Of a DNA stretch of 22,269 nucleotides, positions 15,254-22,269 are shown in pieces. The position numbers and the translations under genes were made by a program. The stretch covers positions 1 through 22,269 of the forward strand of contig CAYZDV010000019.1 of NCBI GenBank assembly GCA_964477275.1, in the 5' to 3' direction. This stretch comes from CAYZDV01 sp964477275 (lineage in GTDB: Bacteria; Acidobacteriota; Aminicenantia; Aminicenantales; Aminicenantaceae). Position 1 is the stretch's first letter; each line of letters opens with the position of its first letter. The notes below the pieces were generated by a model. The model was not told the origin of the DNA. It saw only the letters and a program-made list of their open reading frames with translations, and ran no database searches.

Positions 15254-16345
15254 ATGGTAAAAGAACTCAAATCCATCCTGAAAGACCAGTCGAGGGAGGA
15301 AGAATTCTATGGTTTCATCTCTAAAGCCAGACATCAGGGTTTTATCACCAGGGAGGAAATCGAACAGTTTTTCGATGGAGAACCGCATTCTCTGGAATCC
15401 AGCAAAAAGTTCCTTGGCTATCTGAATGAGGAGGGAATCGAAATCCTTGATTTCCCTGAAAATCCCGAACAGCATGACCCGCTCATCCTCAAGGGCCTCG
15501 AACAGACGATAGACCCGGTAAAGCTCTATCTCAGGGATATGGGCAGAACCTCCCTTCTTACCCGGGAAGGAGAGGTGGAATTGGCCAGGCGGATGGAAAG
15601 GGAAAAAAAGGTCAGCGAGGAGGCGAAGAACGAATTGGTCAAGGCCAACCTGAGGCTGGTTGTCTCCATCGCCAAGAAATACATCAACCGGGGGCTCAAA
15701 TTTCTCGACCTGATCCAGGAAGGGAATATCGGCCTTATGAGGGCGGTGGAAAAGTTCGACTACCGGAGAGGATACAAATTCTCCACCTATGCCACCTGGT
15801 GGATCAAACAGGCCATCACCCGGGCGGTCGCCGACCAGGCCCGAACAATCAGAATACCGGTTCATATGATGGAAACCATAGGCAAGCTCAGAAAGGCGGC
15901 CAATGCCATCATTAAGGAAAAAGGCTCAGAGCCCACCAGCAGAGAGATTGCCCGGAGGATGGGGATATCCGAGGAGAAAGTTCAGGAAATCATAAAAATC
16001 TCCCAGGAACCGGTCTCCCTCAATGCACCGATCGGAGACGAGGTCGACAGCTTTATCGGAGACTTCATCGAAGACAGGGAGATGCCTTCTCCTCCGGACG
16101 TGGTCACCCACATCAGCCTGAGAGAACAGATTCACAAGGCCTTGAACAGCCTGACCGAGAGAGAGGCTGAAATCTTGAGGCTGCGCTTTGGCCTCAAAGA
16201 CGGCAACGAGTACACCCTGGAGGAGGTCGGCCACCGGTTCAAGGTCACCAGGGAGAGGATTCGACAGATCGAAGCCAAGGCCCTGAGAAAGCTGAAGCAG
16301 GCGGCAAAGGCAGAGCAGCTGAGATCATTCATATCGAGCAACTGA
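15254..16345 (+). CDS. rpoD: primary sigma factor, RpoD/SigA type
   Basis: Directs RNA polymerase to housekeeping promoters. The 363 residues are a short form, like Bacillus SigA, without the long non-conserved insert of proteobacterial RpoD. Region 1.2 begins at DPVKLYLRDMG (about 87). Region 2 runs from NLRLVVSIAKKY through LDLIQEGNIGLMRAVEKF to STYATWWIKQAI and RTIRIPVHM. Region 3 starts with VHMMET, where H204 and E207 match the residues that read the extended -10. Region 4.2 is YTLEEVGHRFKVTRERIRQI. The reduced N-terminal part (1 to about 80) resembles a region 1.1-like helical domain. A GGGAAG site lies ahead. An upstream ATG (15245) meets a stop after three codons. Confidence 0.95.
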   Translation: MVKELKSILKDQSREEEFYGFISKARHQGFITREEIEQFFDGEPHSLESSKKFLGYLNEEGIEILDFPENPEQHDPLILKGLEQTIDPVKLYLRDMGRTSLLTREGEVELARRMEREKKVSEEAKNELVKANLRLVVSIAKKYINRGLKFLDLIQEGNIGLMRAVEKFDYRRGYKFSTYATWWIKQAITRAVADQARTIRIPVHMMETIGKLRKAANAIIKEKGSEPTSREIARRMGISEEKVQEIIKISQEPVSLNAPIGDEVDSFIGDFIEDREMPSPPDVVTHISLREQIHKALNSLTEREAEILRLRFGLKDGNEYTLEEVGHRFKVTRERIRQIEAKALRKLKQAAKAEQLRSFISSN

Positions 16346-16360
16346 ACGGGTCTTCAGGGC

Positions 16361-16390
16361 TTGCGCCGCTGGACCGGACGCTGTTATAAT
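16361..16390 (+). promoter_or_regulatory. promoter of the patatin fragment, extended -10
   Basis: TTGCGC (16361-16366), 18 bases, TATAAT (16385-16390) preceded by TGT. The perfect extended -10 lies 24 bases before the ATG at 16415. The upstream in-frame ATG at 16361 would be inside the promoter and is rejected. Confidence 0.55.
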
Positions 16391-16414
16391 ATCGCCTTTT
16401 CAGAGAGAAATGTC

Positions 16415-16615
16415 ATGGGAACTCCACGCATCGGGCTGGCATTGGGAAGCGGCGCAGTCAGGGGCTATGCTCTGATTCCCATTATCCGCCGGCTTGAAGA
16501 TGAGGGAATCGCCATTGAGACTGTCAGCGGCTCCAGCGTGGGATCGCTGGTTGGTGCTTATTATGCACTCCACGGTGAAATTGATCACTTTTTCCACGCG
16601 GTCAAGAATATGTAA
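16415..16615 (+). pseudogene. truncated patatin-like phospholipase (RssA-type N-terminus only)
   Basis: Only 66 residues. They match the start of the patatin-like lipase domain closely: RIGLALGSGAVRGYALI carries the oxyanion-hole G-x-G-x-x-R-G, and VSGSSVGSLVGAYYA carries the nucleophile-elbow Ser (GxSxG). Family members are usually 250 residues or more. The catalytic Asp region (DGG/DGA) is missing, because the frame stops at 16613-16615 and no continuation is readable in any frame before the M50 gene end at 16688. The gene therefore appears to have lost its 3' part by deletion. It keeps a promoter, so a short product could still be made, but it cannot be an active lipase. Confidence 0.75.
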
Positions 16616-16687
16616 AACCGGCTCATTTTTTCCCTCTGAACCGGGGAAAAGGCTCTGTCCGGAGCAACTCCGGGACTATGGCCTCCC

Positions 16688-17815
16688 CTATCCCTCAAGG
16701 TCTATCTTGAGGGAAAGCAAGCCCATAATGTCCTTGAGGGAAATGACGCCCACCAGCCTGTCCCCTTCCACCACCATCAGTCGGCTGGCATTGTTTTTTT
16801 TCATGATGGAAAGGGCTTTCATTACATCGTCCTCTGGACCTGCACTGTTTTCCGGAGAGCAAGCACTGGCCAGTTCTCCCACTTTATGCTGCCCCCTTTC
16901 CTCTCTGGGAACCTCCTTGACCCGATTGATGGTGACGCATCCGATGAGTTTTCCGGCATCGACCACCGGAAACATCTTGAAATGATACTTGTAGATATAA
17001 TCCTCCACCAGCTCTTCCACGGTGAGAGAAGGAGAAACGGTCACCGGCTGGGTGACCATGAATTTCCTGACCGGCTCGCCTTCCAGGGCTCTGCGGATAA
17101 GGAGCTGTTGATAGGCGGTTTGGGAGGCTCCCCGGATGAACATACCGATCAGGGCCATCCATATTCCGCCGATGATATTGCCCAGGATGACCTCCAGCAC
17201 TCCGACGATGATCAGGGCGATACCAAATCCCGAGCCGATTCTGGAGGCAATCTGGGTGGCCCAGCGGATGTTGTTTTTCCATCCCCACAGCACGGAGCGA
17301 AGCACCCGGCCTCCGTCGAGGGGGAAGGCCGGCAGAAGGTTAAACCCGGCCAGGATGAGGTTGAGAAAAGCCAGGTAATTGACCACACCGGTGACAGATT
17401 TCGGCCAGCCCCAGCTATTCCCCAGGAAAAAAATCCCGAACATGGCCACGCCAAGAACAATGCTGGATATGGGGCCGGCCGCTGCCATGAAAAACTCTGC
17501 TCTGGGGCTGGGCGGCTCTTCGGTCATCTCGGCCACCCCGCCGAAGATGAACAGGGTTATTCCCTTCATGGTCAGGCCGAATTTTCTGGCGACCAGGGAA
17601 TGCCAGAGCTCGTGAAAGACGATGGAGAAGAGCAGCCCCACAGCGCCGGCGACTCCCATCATCCAGTAAGTCAACGCCTTCAACCCCCCGTAGAAATGGG
17701 GAAAAAGTCCCTGGGCCAGGGTCCAGGTGATGAGGAGCCCCAGAATCAACCAGCTGAGGTCGATCTTGACTTTAAACCCGAAAAGCTTGACTAAGGTGAT
17801 TCCTCTTCCGAACAT
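16688..17815 (-). CDS. site-2-protease family (M50) membrane metalloprotease with two CBS domains
   Basis: Intramembrane zinc protease of 375 residues. The zinc site is HELWH (68-72) in the second or third membrane segment. The third ligand is the Asp in NLLPAFPLDGG (159-169). About five to six membrane segments fill residues 15-230. Two CBS domains follow in the cytoplasm (about 250-305, VRKFMVTQPVTV; and about 312-368, DRLVGVISLKDI). They may sense nucleotides and gate proteolysis. This matches the SpoIVFB-like/archaeal S2P-CBS type. The substrate is unknown, and no sporulation genes are near. GGAGGAAAAC stands right before the ATG. The last codons form a perfect 8-bp inverted repeat (16692-16713). 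Confidence 0.92.
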   Translation of the reverse strand: MFGRGITLVKLFGFKVKIDLSWLILGLLITWTLAQGLFPHFYGGLKALTYWMMGVAGAVGLLFSIVFHELWHSLVARKFGLTMKGITLFIFGGVAEMTEEPPSPRAEFFMAAAGPISSIVLGVAMFGIFFLGNSWGWPKSVTGVVNYLAFLNLILAGFNLLPAFPLDGGRVLRSVLWGWKNNIRWATQIASRIGSGFGIALIIVGVLEVILGNIIGGIWMALIGMFIRGASQTAYQQLLIRRALEGEPVRKFMVTQPVTVSPSLTVEELVEDYIYKYHFKMFPVVDAGKLIGCVTINRVKEVPREERGQHKVGELASACSPENSAGPEDDVMKALSIMKKNNASRLMVVEGDRLVGVISLKDIMGLLSLKIDLEG

Positions 17816-17994
17816 GTTTTCCTCCGCTGCAGGATTATTGTAAAGCCGTTATTGAGACGCAACATTAGTTCAGGGTCTACGAAAAAATAAGTTTCTCTAT
17901 CCTCCCGGTAATAACTACCATAAAATGTCCCAAATCTGAATACCTCTTATTAATTCTTTTTCCATAGGGCTTCACAAAACTCGAAAGATTAAGG

Positions 17995-18192
17995 ATGGAA
18001 ATCAGGCAAGAAAGACTTAATGAAACGGTTCTTATCTTTCATCTCCCCGAATATGTGGATGGTGGCGAGGAAGCCAGGGACAGGTTGTTTTCCCGTCAGG
18101 ACCTTGACGCCGCATCGACAGAGCTTCCCGGGGAGCTTTCGCCTGAACTTGAAGAAGATGCTCAGCGTCTTGACACACTTCATGAATTGTAA
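17995..18192 (+). CDS. possible small acidic protein, unrecognised
   Basis: 65 residues, acidic (FHLPEYVDGGEEARDRLFSR, then ELSPELEEDAQRL), with no recognised family, signal or membrane segment. Codons show a purine-first bias typical of real genes, but the AAGG site touches the ATG. The perR promoter -35 lies inside its 3' end. The opposite strand is also open here, so this may be chance or an old gene remnant. It is the only candidate in the 422-base gap 17816-18237. The rest of that gap is AT-rich and shows nothing I recognise. Confidence 0.25.
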   Translation: MEIRQERLNETVLIFHLPEYVDGGEEARDRLFSRQDLDAASTELPGELSPELEEDAQRLDTLHEL

Positions 18193-18198
18193 TATATT
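18170..18198 (+). promoter_or_regulatory. promoter of the perR-katA operon
   Basis: A perfect TTGACA (18170-18175), 17 bases, TATATT (18193-18198), 40 bases before the ATG. The AT-rich stretch from about 18184 to 18213 over and after the -10 is where a PerR/Fur box would act in autoregulation. I see only a loose dyad there, not a clean consensus box. Confidence 0.65.
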
Positions 18199-18237
18199 CT
18201 TAAATAGTATATGTTTCTTATTTTGTGAGGATGCGCC

Positions 18238-18750
18238 ATGAAACGAAACACCGAAGAACTGCGGCGGATGATGGAACGGTTCGAAGCCGTGATCCGGGCC
18301 GCCGGAGTGAAGAGGACTCCCCAGCGCCTCGAGATCTACCGTCAAACGGTTGGAACCGGCGATCATCCCGACATCGAGACGATCCACCGCAACGTCCGTA
18401 AGAAGATGCCCAGCGTTTCGCTCGACACGGTCTACCGGACGCTGGACTTATTCCGCGATCTCGGCCTGGTTTCAAGCCTGAGACCTCTCCCCGGACGCAT
18501 CCGCTTCGACGCCAACACCGCTCCCCACCACCATTTCGTCTGCACCCGGTGCGGGCTGATCCGGGACTTCATTGATCCGGACCTGGACGCCCTAAAAGTT
18601 CCCGCGGCAGCCCGGGCGCTGGGGCGCGTCGAGTCCGCCCGCGTCGAGGTCCGGGGGCTTTGCCAGCCCTGCACGACCGGCAAGAATAAAAACCGAACGA
18701 TCGGGACCCAGTCCCATCGCATAAAAAATAAACTCACAAGGAGGAATTGA
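18238..18750 (+). CDS. perR: Fur-family peroxide-responsive repressor (PerR-like)
   Basis: Metal-dependent repressor that would be inactivated by peroxide-driven His oxidation. It has 170 residues. The winged-helix part is AGVKRTPQRLEIY to MPSVSLDTVYRTLDLF. By position against B. subtilis PerR, all five regulatory ligands are present: H43 (HPD), D91, H97, H99 (RFDANTAPHHHF) and D110 (LIRDF). Asp rather than Glu at the last position is the mark of PerR over Fur. Structural zinc cysteines are C102/C105 and C142/C145. A basic 25-residue tail follows the second CxxC and is longer than usual. katA starts one base after the stop, so the repressor and its likely target share a transcript. Arginine codons are mainly CGC/CGG, as in katA. 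Confidence 0.88.
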   Translation: MKRNTEELRRMMERFEAVIRAAGVKRTPQRLEIYRQTVGTGDHPDIETIHRNVRKKMPSVSLDTVYRTLDLFRDLGLVSSLRPLPGRIRFDANTAPHHHFVCTRCGLIRDFIDPDLDALKVPAAARALGRVESARVEVRGLCQPCTTGKNKNRTIGTQSHRIKNKLTRRN

Positions 18751-18751
18751 C

Positions 18752-20263
18752 ATGGCTGATAGAAAGAAAACCCTGACGACGGGCTTCGGAACGCCCGTCG
18801 CGGACGACCTGAACTCGATGACGGCCGGCCCCAAGGGCCCGGTGCTCGTCCAGGATGTGCACCTCATCGAAAAGCTGGCCCATTTCGACCGCGAGCGGAT
18901 CCCGGAGCGCGTCGTCCACGCCAAGGGAGCCGGCGCGCATGGTTATTTCGAGGTCACCCGGGATGTCACCAAGTATACCCGGGCGAAATTCCTGTCCAAG
19001 GTAGGCAAGAAGACCGAAGTCTTCGTCCGCTTCTCTACCGTCGGCGGCGAGAAGGGCTCGGCCGACTCGGAGCGCGACCCCCGCGGCTTCGCCGTCAAAT
19101 TCTACACCGAAGAGGGCAACTACGACATGGTCGGGAACAACACCCCGGTTTTCTTCATCCGCGACCCGCTCAAGTTTCCCGATTTCATCCACACCCAGAA
19201 GCGCCACCCGGCCTCGAACCTCAAGGACCCGGACATGTTCTGGGACTTCCTGTCCCTGACCCCGGAGTCGATCCACCAGGTCACGATTCTCTTTTCCGAC
19301 CGCGGCACGCCCCGCTCCTACCGCTACATGAACGGCTACAGCAGCCACACCTACATGTGGTACAACGCCAAGGGCGAATACTACTGGATCAAGTATCACT
19401 TCAAGACCCTCCAGGGGATCCAGAACTTCGACGGACCGGAAGCTGAGCGCATGCGCGGCATCGACCCCGACGTCGCCACCCGCGATCTCTTGCAGGCGAT
19501 CGCCCGCGGCGAACACCCGGCCTGGCGCGTCGAGGTCCAGATCATGACCCCTGAGCAGGCCCAGGACTACCGTTTCGACCCCTTCGACATTACCAAGGTC
19601 TGGCCGCACGCCGACTTCCCGCCAATCGAGATCGGCCGCATGGTCCTCGACCGCAATCCGGAGAACTACTTCGCCGAGGTCGAGCAGGCGGCCTTCTCAC
19701 CCGCCAACTTCGTCCCCGGCATCGGACCCTCGCCGGACAAGATGCTCCAGGGGCGCCTGTTCAGCTACCACGATACCCACCGGCACCGGCTCGGCCCCAA
19801 CTACCACCTTCTGCCAATCAACGCCCCAAAGGCGGCACCGGAGGCGAGCTATCAGCGGGATGGCTTTATGCGCTTAGACGGGAACGGAGGCGGCGGGCCC
19901 AATTACTGGCCGAACAGCTTCGGCGGACCGGCTCCAGACCCCGACTTTGCCTTCCCGGCCATTGACGTGGCGGGAGCGGCCGCCCGGCATGCCTACGTGC
20001 TCAGCGACATCGACTTCGTGCAGGCGGGGGCCCTTTACAGCAAAGTCATGACGGACAAGGACCGCGAGCATCTCGTCGCCAACATCGTCGGCCACCTCAG
20101 GGGCGCGCAGAAGCGCATTCAGCTGCGGCAGACCGCCCTTTTCTACAAAGCCGACGCCGGATACGGCGAGCGCGTCGCCAGGGGGCTCGGCCTCGACGTG
20201 AACGAAGTCCAGCGTCTGGCGGCGATGTCGCAGGAAGACCGGGTCAAAGCCACCGCGTCCTGA
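18752..20263 (+). CDS. katA: monofunctional haem catalase, small-subunit type
   Basis: Breaks hydrogen peroxide down to water and oxygen. At 503 residues it has the small-subunit (clade 3) length. The distal His is H56 in ERVVHAKGAGAHGYF, the distal Asn lies in DMVGNNTPVFF (129-130), and the haem-ligand Tyr is Y339 in RLFSYHDTHRHRLG with R335. PRSYRYMNGYSSHTY and FDPFDITKVWPH are also typical. There is no signal peptide, so it is cytoplasmic. A perfect AGGAGG site lies in the tail of perR. Codon use differs sharply from the rest of the window: nearly all Arg codons are CGN, with AGA/AGG almost absent, which suggests transfer together with perR. Convergent with the DUF1028 gene. Confidence 0.96.
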   Translation: MADRKKTLTTGFGTPVADDLNSMTAGPKGPVLVQDVHLIEKLAHFDRERIPERVVHAKGAGAHGYFEVTRDVTKYTRAKFLSKVGKKTEVFVRFSTVGGEKGSADSERDPRGFAVKFYTEEGNYDMVGNNTPVFFIRDPLKFPDFIHTQKRHPASNLKDPDMFWDFLSLTPESIHQVTILFSDRGTPRSYRYMNGYSSHTYMWYNAKGEYYWIKYHFKTLQGIQNFDGPEAERMRGIDPDVATRDLLQAIARGEHPAWRVEVQIMTPEQAQDYRFDPFDITKVWPHADFPPIEIGRMVLDRNPENYFAEVEQAAFSPANFVPGIGPSPDKMLQGRLFSYHDTHRHRLGPNYHLLPINAPKAAPEASYQRDGFMRLDGNGGGGPNYWPNSFGGPAPDPDFAFPAIDVAGAAARHAYVLSDIDFVQAGALYSKVMTDKDREHLVANIVGHLRGAQKRIQLRQTALFYKADAGYGERVARGLGLDVNEVQRLAAMSQEDRVKATAS

Positions 20264-20371
20264 GTCCGGCGCGATATCCACGGGTTTTCAGCAAGACGGC
20301 CCGGGCCGGCCCCATCAGAAAACAAAATTCTTCTTCTCCATTCAGGAAACTGTTCATTTAGACGCAGGAAT

Positions 20372-21376
20372 CTATTTCTCCTCAGGAGCCACAGAGAGTA
20401 TCTTGTCGATGAGCTCCGGCTTATCAGGCAAAAGGCCGGATTTCGGAAGCCTCGGCAGAAGGATGGCCCAGTTCCGATCCGCCTCGAACACTCTCCGGAA
20501 CAGAGGCAATGACTCCTCAACCCTCTCCAGACTGGCCAGGGTCACTGCATGCCAGAACACCATCTCCACGTTGTCCGGCACCAGCTGCTCGGCAGCGCTG
20601 TATTCCCTTAAGGCTCCCTCGATGTCCCCCTGGGCCACGCACTCATCGCCTCTGTTCATATGGTCGTAGGCTCTGTGGATCCGCAGGAGACGCTTAAGCT
20701 CCTTGATGGGTTCCGGATGATCCTCGATACGCAAATCGATGATGCGGTCCTTCCAGGCCGATCCTGTGGGCTTCCCCGTCACCACGATGATGCCTGCTGA
20801 CTGGCGTCCCCGGATATCTCCCCCTTCTCTTTCGGCCGCCTCCAAAGCGGCCATCAAACGGTCGATGAGGTCGCCTTCTGTGGTTTGGTAGGCCTCGGCC
20901 ATCGCCTGAGGAACTGTATCCCTGAGCATCAAGTTAGCCTGGCAGGAAAACTGGTGGCCGATCACATGGCCAGCTTCAAGGATGCAGGACTCTCCGGTGT
21001 GGACAGCCACCTGTCCTCGGCTGTCGATCATGGCCACCTGTCGCACCTCTCTCTGGGGGTCAATCTCAAGAAGGGCTTTCAGGGCTTCAGGGGCACTCTT
21101 CCCTGCCCTCATCAGTTCCAGCCCCAGAGGGCCATAAGAGACCTCGATGAAGGACTGGGTGGCTACGGCGCCAATTCCAGCCTCAACCCAGGGGACATGC
21201 GCGCCTACCGAAAACCAGTGCGACTGAACAGCCACACCCAGCTGACCCGTATCCTGATCTCGAGCCACAATGGAGTAGGTATGGAAAGGCCTTTCAGGTT
21301 TTTCCGAATAGACTGTCCCGCTGCTTACGGAAATCACCATGAATATCAGGGTGAAAACCCTCAAAAATCTTTTCAT
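20372..21376 (-). CDS. secreted DUF1028 protein with C-terminal TPR-like part
   Basis: 334 residues from the ATG at 21376, which has a strong AAGGAGG site. An in-frame ATG at 21451 lies within the probable promoter. A signal peptide covers residues 1 to about 24. The DUF1028 domain follows from FHTYSIVARDQDTGQLGVAV through VGAHVPWVEAGIGAVATQSF and YGPLGLELMRAG to GHVIGHQFSCQANLM, then RQSAGIIVV. The domain is thought to have an Ntn-hydrolase-type fold, and its activity is not established. From about residue 225 a helical part (AYDHMNRGDECVAQGDIEGA, VPDNVEMVFWHAVTL) reads as two TPR-like repeats. This combination is seen in other bacteria. The location should be periplasmic or extracellular. 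No partner gene is evident; the next gene is divergent. Confidence 0.85.
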   Translation of the reverse strand: MKRFLRVFTLIFMVISVSSGTVYSEKPERPFHTYSIVARDQDTGQLGVAVQSHWFSVGAHVPWVEAGIGAVATQSFIEVSYGPLGLELMRAGKSAPEALKALLEIDPQREVRQVAMIDSRGQVAVHTGESCILEAGHVIGHQFSCQANLMLRDTVPQAMAEAYQTTEGDLIDRLMAALEAAEREGGDIRGRQSAGIIVVTGKPTGSAWKDRIIDLRIEDHPEPIKELKRLLRIHRAYDHMNRGDECVAQGDIEGALREYSAAEQLVPDNVEMVFWHAVTLASLERVEESLPLFRRVFEADRNWAILLPRLPKSGLLPDKPELIDKILSVAPEEK

Positions 21377-21453
21377 CCTTACCTCCTTCACGGATTTTTT
21401 ATGGAAGATGATGGCTGTGCTTGCCGTTCTCGATAATTTTTTTCCCTCCAATT

Positions 21454-21482
21454 AGTTAAAGCCAAACACCCCCTCAAGTCAA
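21454..21482 (-). promoter_or_regulatory. possible promoter of the DUF1028 gene
   Basis: On the minus strand: TTGACT (21477-21482), 17 bases, TTAACT (21454-21459). The -10 is weak. The position would place the upstream ATG (21451) at or before the transcription start, in line with the start at 21376. Confidence 0.35.
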
Positions 21483-21496
21483 CCCTGAAATTTGTT

Positions 21497-21526
21497 TTGT
21501 TTTCATCTCCCACATCTTGATATAAT
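21497..21526 (+). promoter_or_regulatory. promoter of the TPR protein gene, extended -10
   Basis: TTGTTT (21497-21502), 18 bases, TATAAT (21521-21526) preceded by TGA, about 42 bases ahead of the ATG at 21568. It is divergent from the DUF1028 promoter. Confidence 0.6.
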
Positions 21527-21567
21527 GAAACCAAACCGAGAGCTAAAGTCAAACGAGGAGAGGCTCC

Positions 21568-22230
21568 ATGAGAAAGCCATTAATGACTATCATCATATGC
21601 ATTTTATCCTGGGTCGCCTTGTTAATGACCTTAAGCCCTCCCATCTTCTCCAGAGTTTTCGCTCTCGTGGAGGGCACCGTGAACTCAGTGGACGGAAAGC
21701 CTATCCCGGATGCCAGGGTGATTCTGATTTTCAACGAGGACGGGGAAAAAATTGAATTAACCACGGATAAAAAGGGAAAATGGAGAAAGGCCAATCTCCG
21801 CCCAGGAGCCTACACCGTAGGGTTCATCGCCGATGGATATGAGCCGCAGAATTTCAACATCCAGCTATCGGCCATAAAAAATAATCCTCCCCTCAATGTC
21901 CGATTATCCCCTATTCCGGAATTCCCGTTTTCAAAGGGCGATGCTCTTTACCAGGAACAAAAATACGAGGAGGCCCTGCAGGAGTATAAAAAAGTTCTGG
22001 AGGAAAATCCCGACCTCTACCAGGTCTACGACAAGATCGGGATCTGTTATCTGAGGATGGATAACAAGGAAAAGGCCACCGACTACTTCAAAAAGATGCT
22101 CGAATATGATCCTCAATCCCTGGATACCCTGATCAACCTCAGCGCCATATATTTTGAACAGGGAAGCCTCGAGGAGGGAATGAAATACTTCCAACAGCTC
22201 GATGAATCGAGCCTCAAAGAGCCGGGATGA
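21568..22230 (+). CDS. exported carboxypeptidase-regulatory-like plus TPR protein
   Basis: 220 residues with an N-terminal signal or anchor (residues 1 to about 32). A beta-sandwich domain of the carboxypeptidase regulatory-like type spans about 34-115: VEGTVNSVDGKPIPDARVIL, then LTTDKKGKWRKANLRPGAYT and VGFIADGYEPQNF. Three TPR units follow (about 122-215: FSKGDALYQEQKYEEALQEY, then VYDKIGICYLRMDNKEKATD, then LINLSAIYFEQGSLEEGMKY). Such proteins usually act as scaffolds in the periplasm; the partner is unknown. GAGGAGAGG precedes the ATG. The frame stops at 22228-22230 just after the third repeat, earlier than many relatives that have more repeats. It overlaps a possible next start by ATGA. 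Confidence 0.8.
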   Translation: MRKPLMTIIICILSWVALLMTLSPPIFSRVFALVEGTVNSVDGKPIPDARVILIFNEDGEKIELTTDKKGKWRKANLRPGAYTVGFIADGYEPQNFNIQLSAIKNNPPLNVRLSPIPEFPFSKGDALYQEQKYEEALQEYKKVLEENPDLYQVYDKIGICYLRMDNKEKATDYFKKMLEYDPQSLDTLINLSAIYFEQGSLEEGMKYFQQLDESSLKEPG

Positions 22231-22269
22231 CCTTCAACAACGAGGTCATCCAGGAGCAGCAGTTGATGA
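22229..22269 (+). CDS. possible start of the next gene (cut by window edge)
   Basis: An ATG in an ATGA overlap with the previous stop opens a frame (MTFNNEVIQEQQLM) that runs to the edge. There are only 13 complete codons, with no strong ribosome site, so translational coupling is the only argument. It could equally be the continuation of the TPR gene after a frameshift. Confidence 0.3.

Noticed and set aside
16692..16713. Perfect CCCTCAAG/CTTGAGGG hairpin as a terminator
   Set aside because: It lies within the last codons of the M50 gene, has no T run, and one arm sequence recurs in the coding frame nearby (16733-16740) as a Leu-Lys codon pair.
16886..17794. 302-codon frame antisense to the M50 protease gene
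   Set aside because: The protease has its zinc motifs and membrane segments. The opposite frame is hydrophilic low-complexity translation typical of shadows.
18734..19609. 291-codon frame antisense to katA
   Set aside because: Very GC-rich DNA leaves antisense frames open by chance. The catalase is certain.
20310..20330. GGCCCGGGCC palindrome after katA as a terminator
   Set aside because: A stem without a loop and without a T run. Palindromes of this kind are expected in GC-rich sequence.
1..22269. CRISPR array, phage genes, transposase or toxin-antitoxin pair
   Set aside because: No regularly spaced direct repeats and no proteins of these families were seen on either strand.

Overview
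The window looks like a chromosomal stretch from a free-living, diderm (Gram-negative-type) bacterium. The evidence is an efflux adaptor of the periplasmic type, a peptidoglycan-recycling N-acetylglucosaminidase with a lipoprotein-like leader, SecG, and a short primary sigma factor. Coding DNA is moderately GC-rich with heavy AGG/AGA use. Two secreted proteins of little-known type and genomic palindromes of the GTCATTCC...GGAATGAC kind fit an Acidobacteriota/Aminicenantes-like organism. That placement is a guess from general familiarity, not a result.

Layout. On the minus strand, 1-2304 holds an RND-type efflux adaptor (cut by the window edge) preceded by a GT81-like glycosyltransferase. On the plus strand, 2530-5094 is a purine salvage pair, hpt and ade (adenine to hypoxanthine to IMP). 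Facing it is a GH3 N-acetylglucosaminidase (5167-6945, minus). Its promoter stands back to back with the thiE promoter. The thiE leader carries a 138-bp nested palindrome. thiE (7280-7927) ends 4 bp into the convergent pair nnr-tsaE (metabolite repair and tRNA t6A synthesis). Next come gap-pgk-tpiA-secG-tRNA-Leu(GAG) on the plus strand, with very tight spacing: a lower-glycolysis cluster ending in the protein-export gene secG.

From 13604 onward the region is looser. It holds a second nested palindrome, a secreted CBM9-like protein, a decayed and frameshifted gene (14883-15214, minus), the primary sigma factor rpoD, a patatin fragment that still has a good promoter, and an M50 site-2-type protease with CBS domains. 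A perR-catalase operon follows (18238-20263), with arginine codon use clearly unlike its neighbours. Then come a secreted DUF1028-TPR protein and a secreted carboxypeptidase-regulatory-like/TPR protein. A further gene may start at the right edge.

Regulation. Several promoters can be read. At least four have TGnTATAAT extended -10 elements, and the RpoD encoded here keeps the His and Glu that contact this element. I did not find a clear undescribed multi-gene system. The best leads are the two three-hairpin palindromes with matching architecture, the perR-kat island, and the poorly known secreted proteins.
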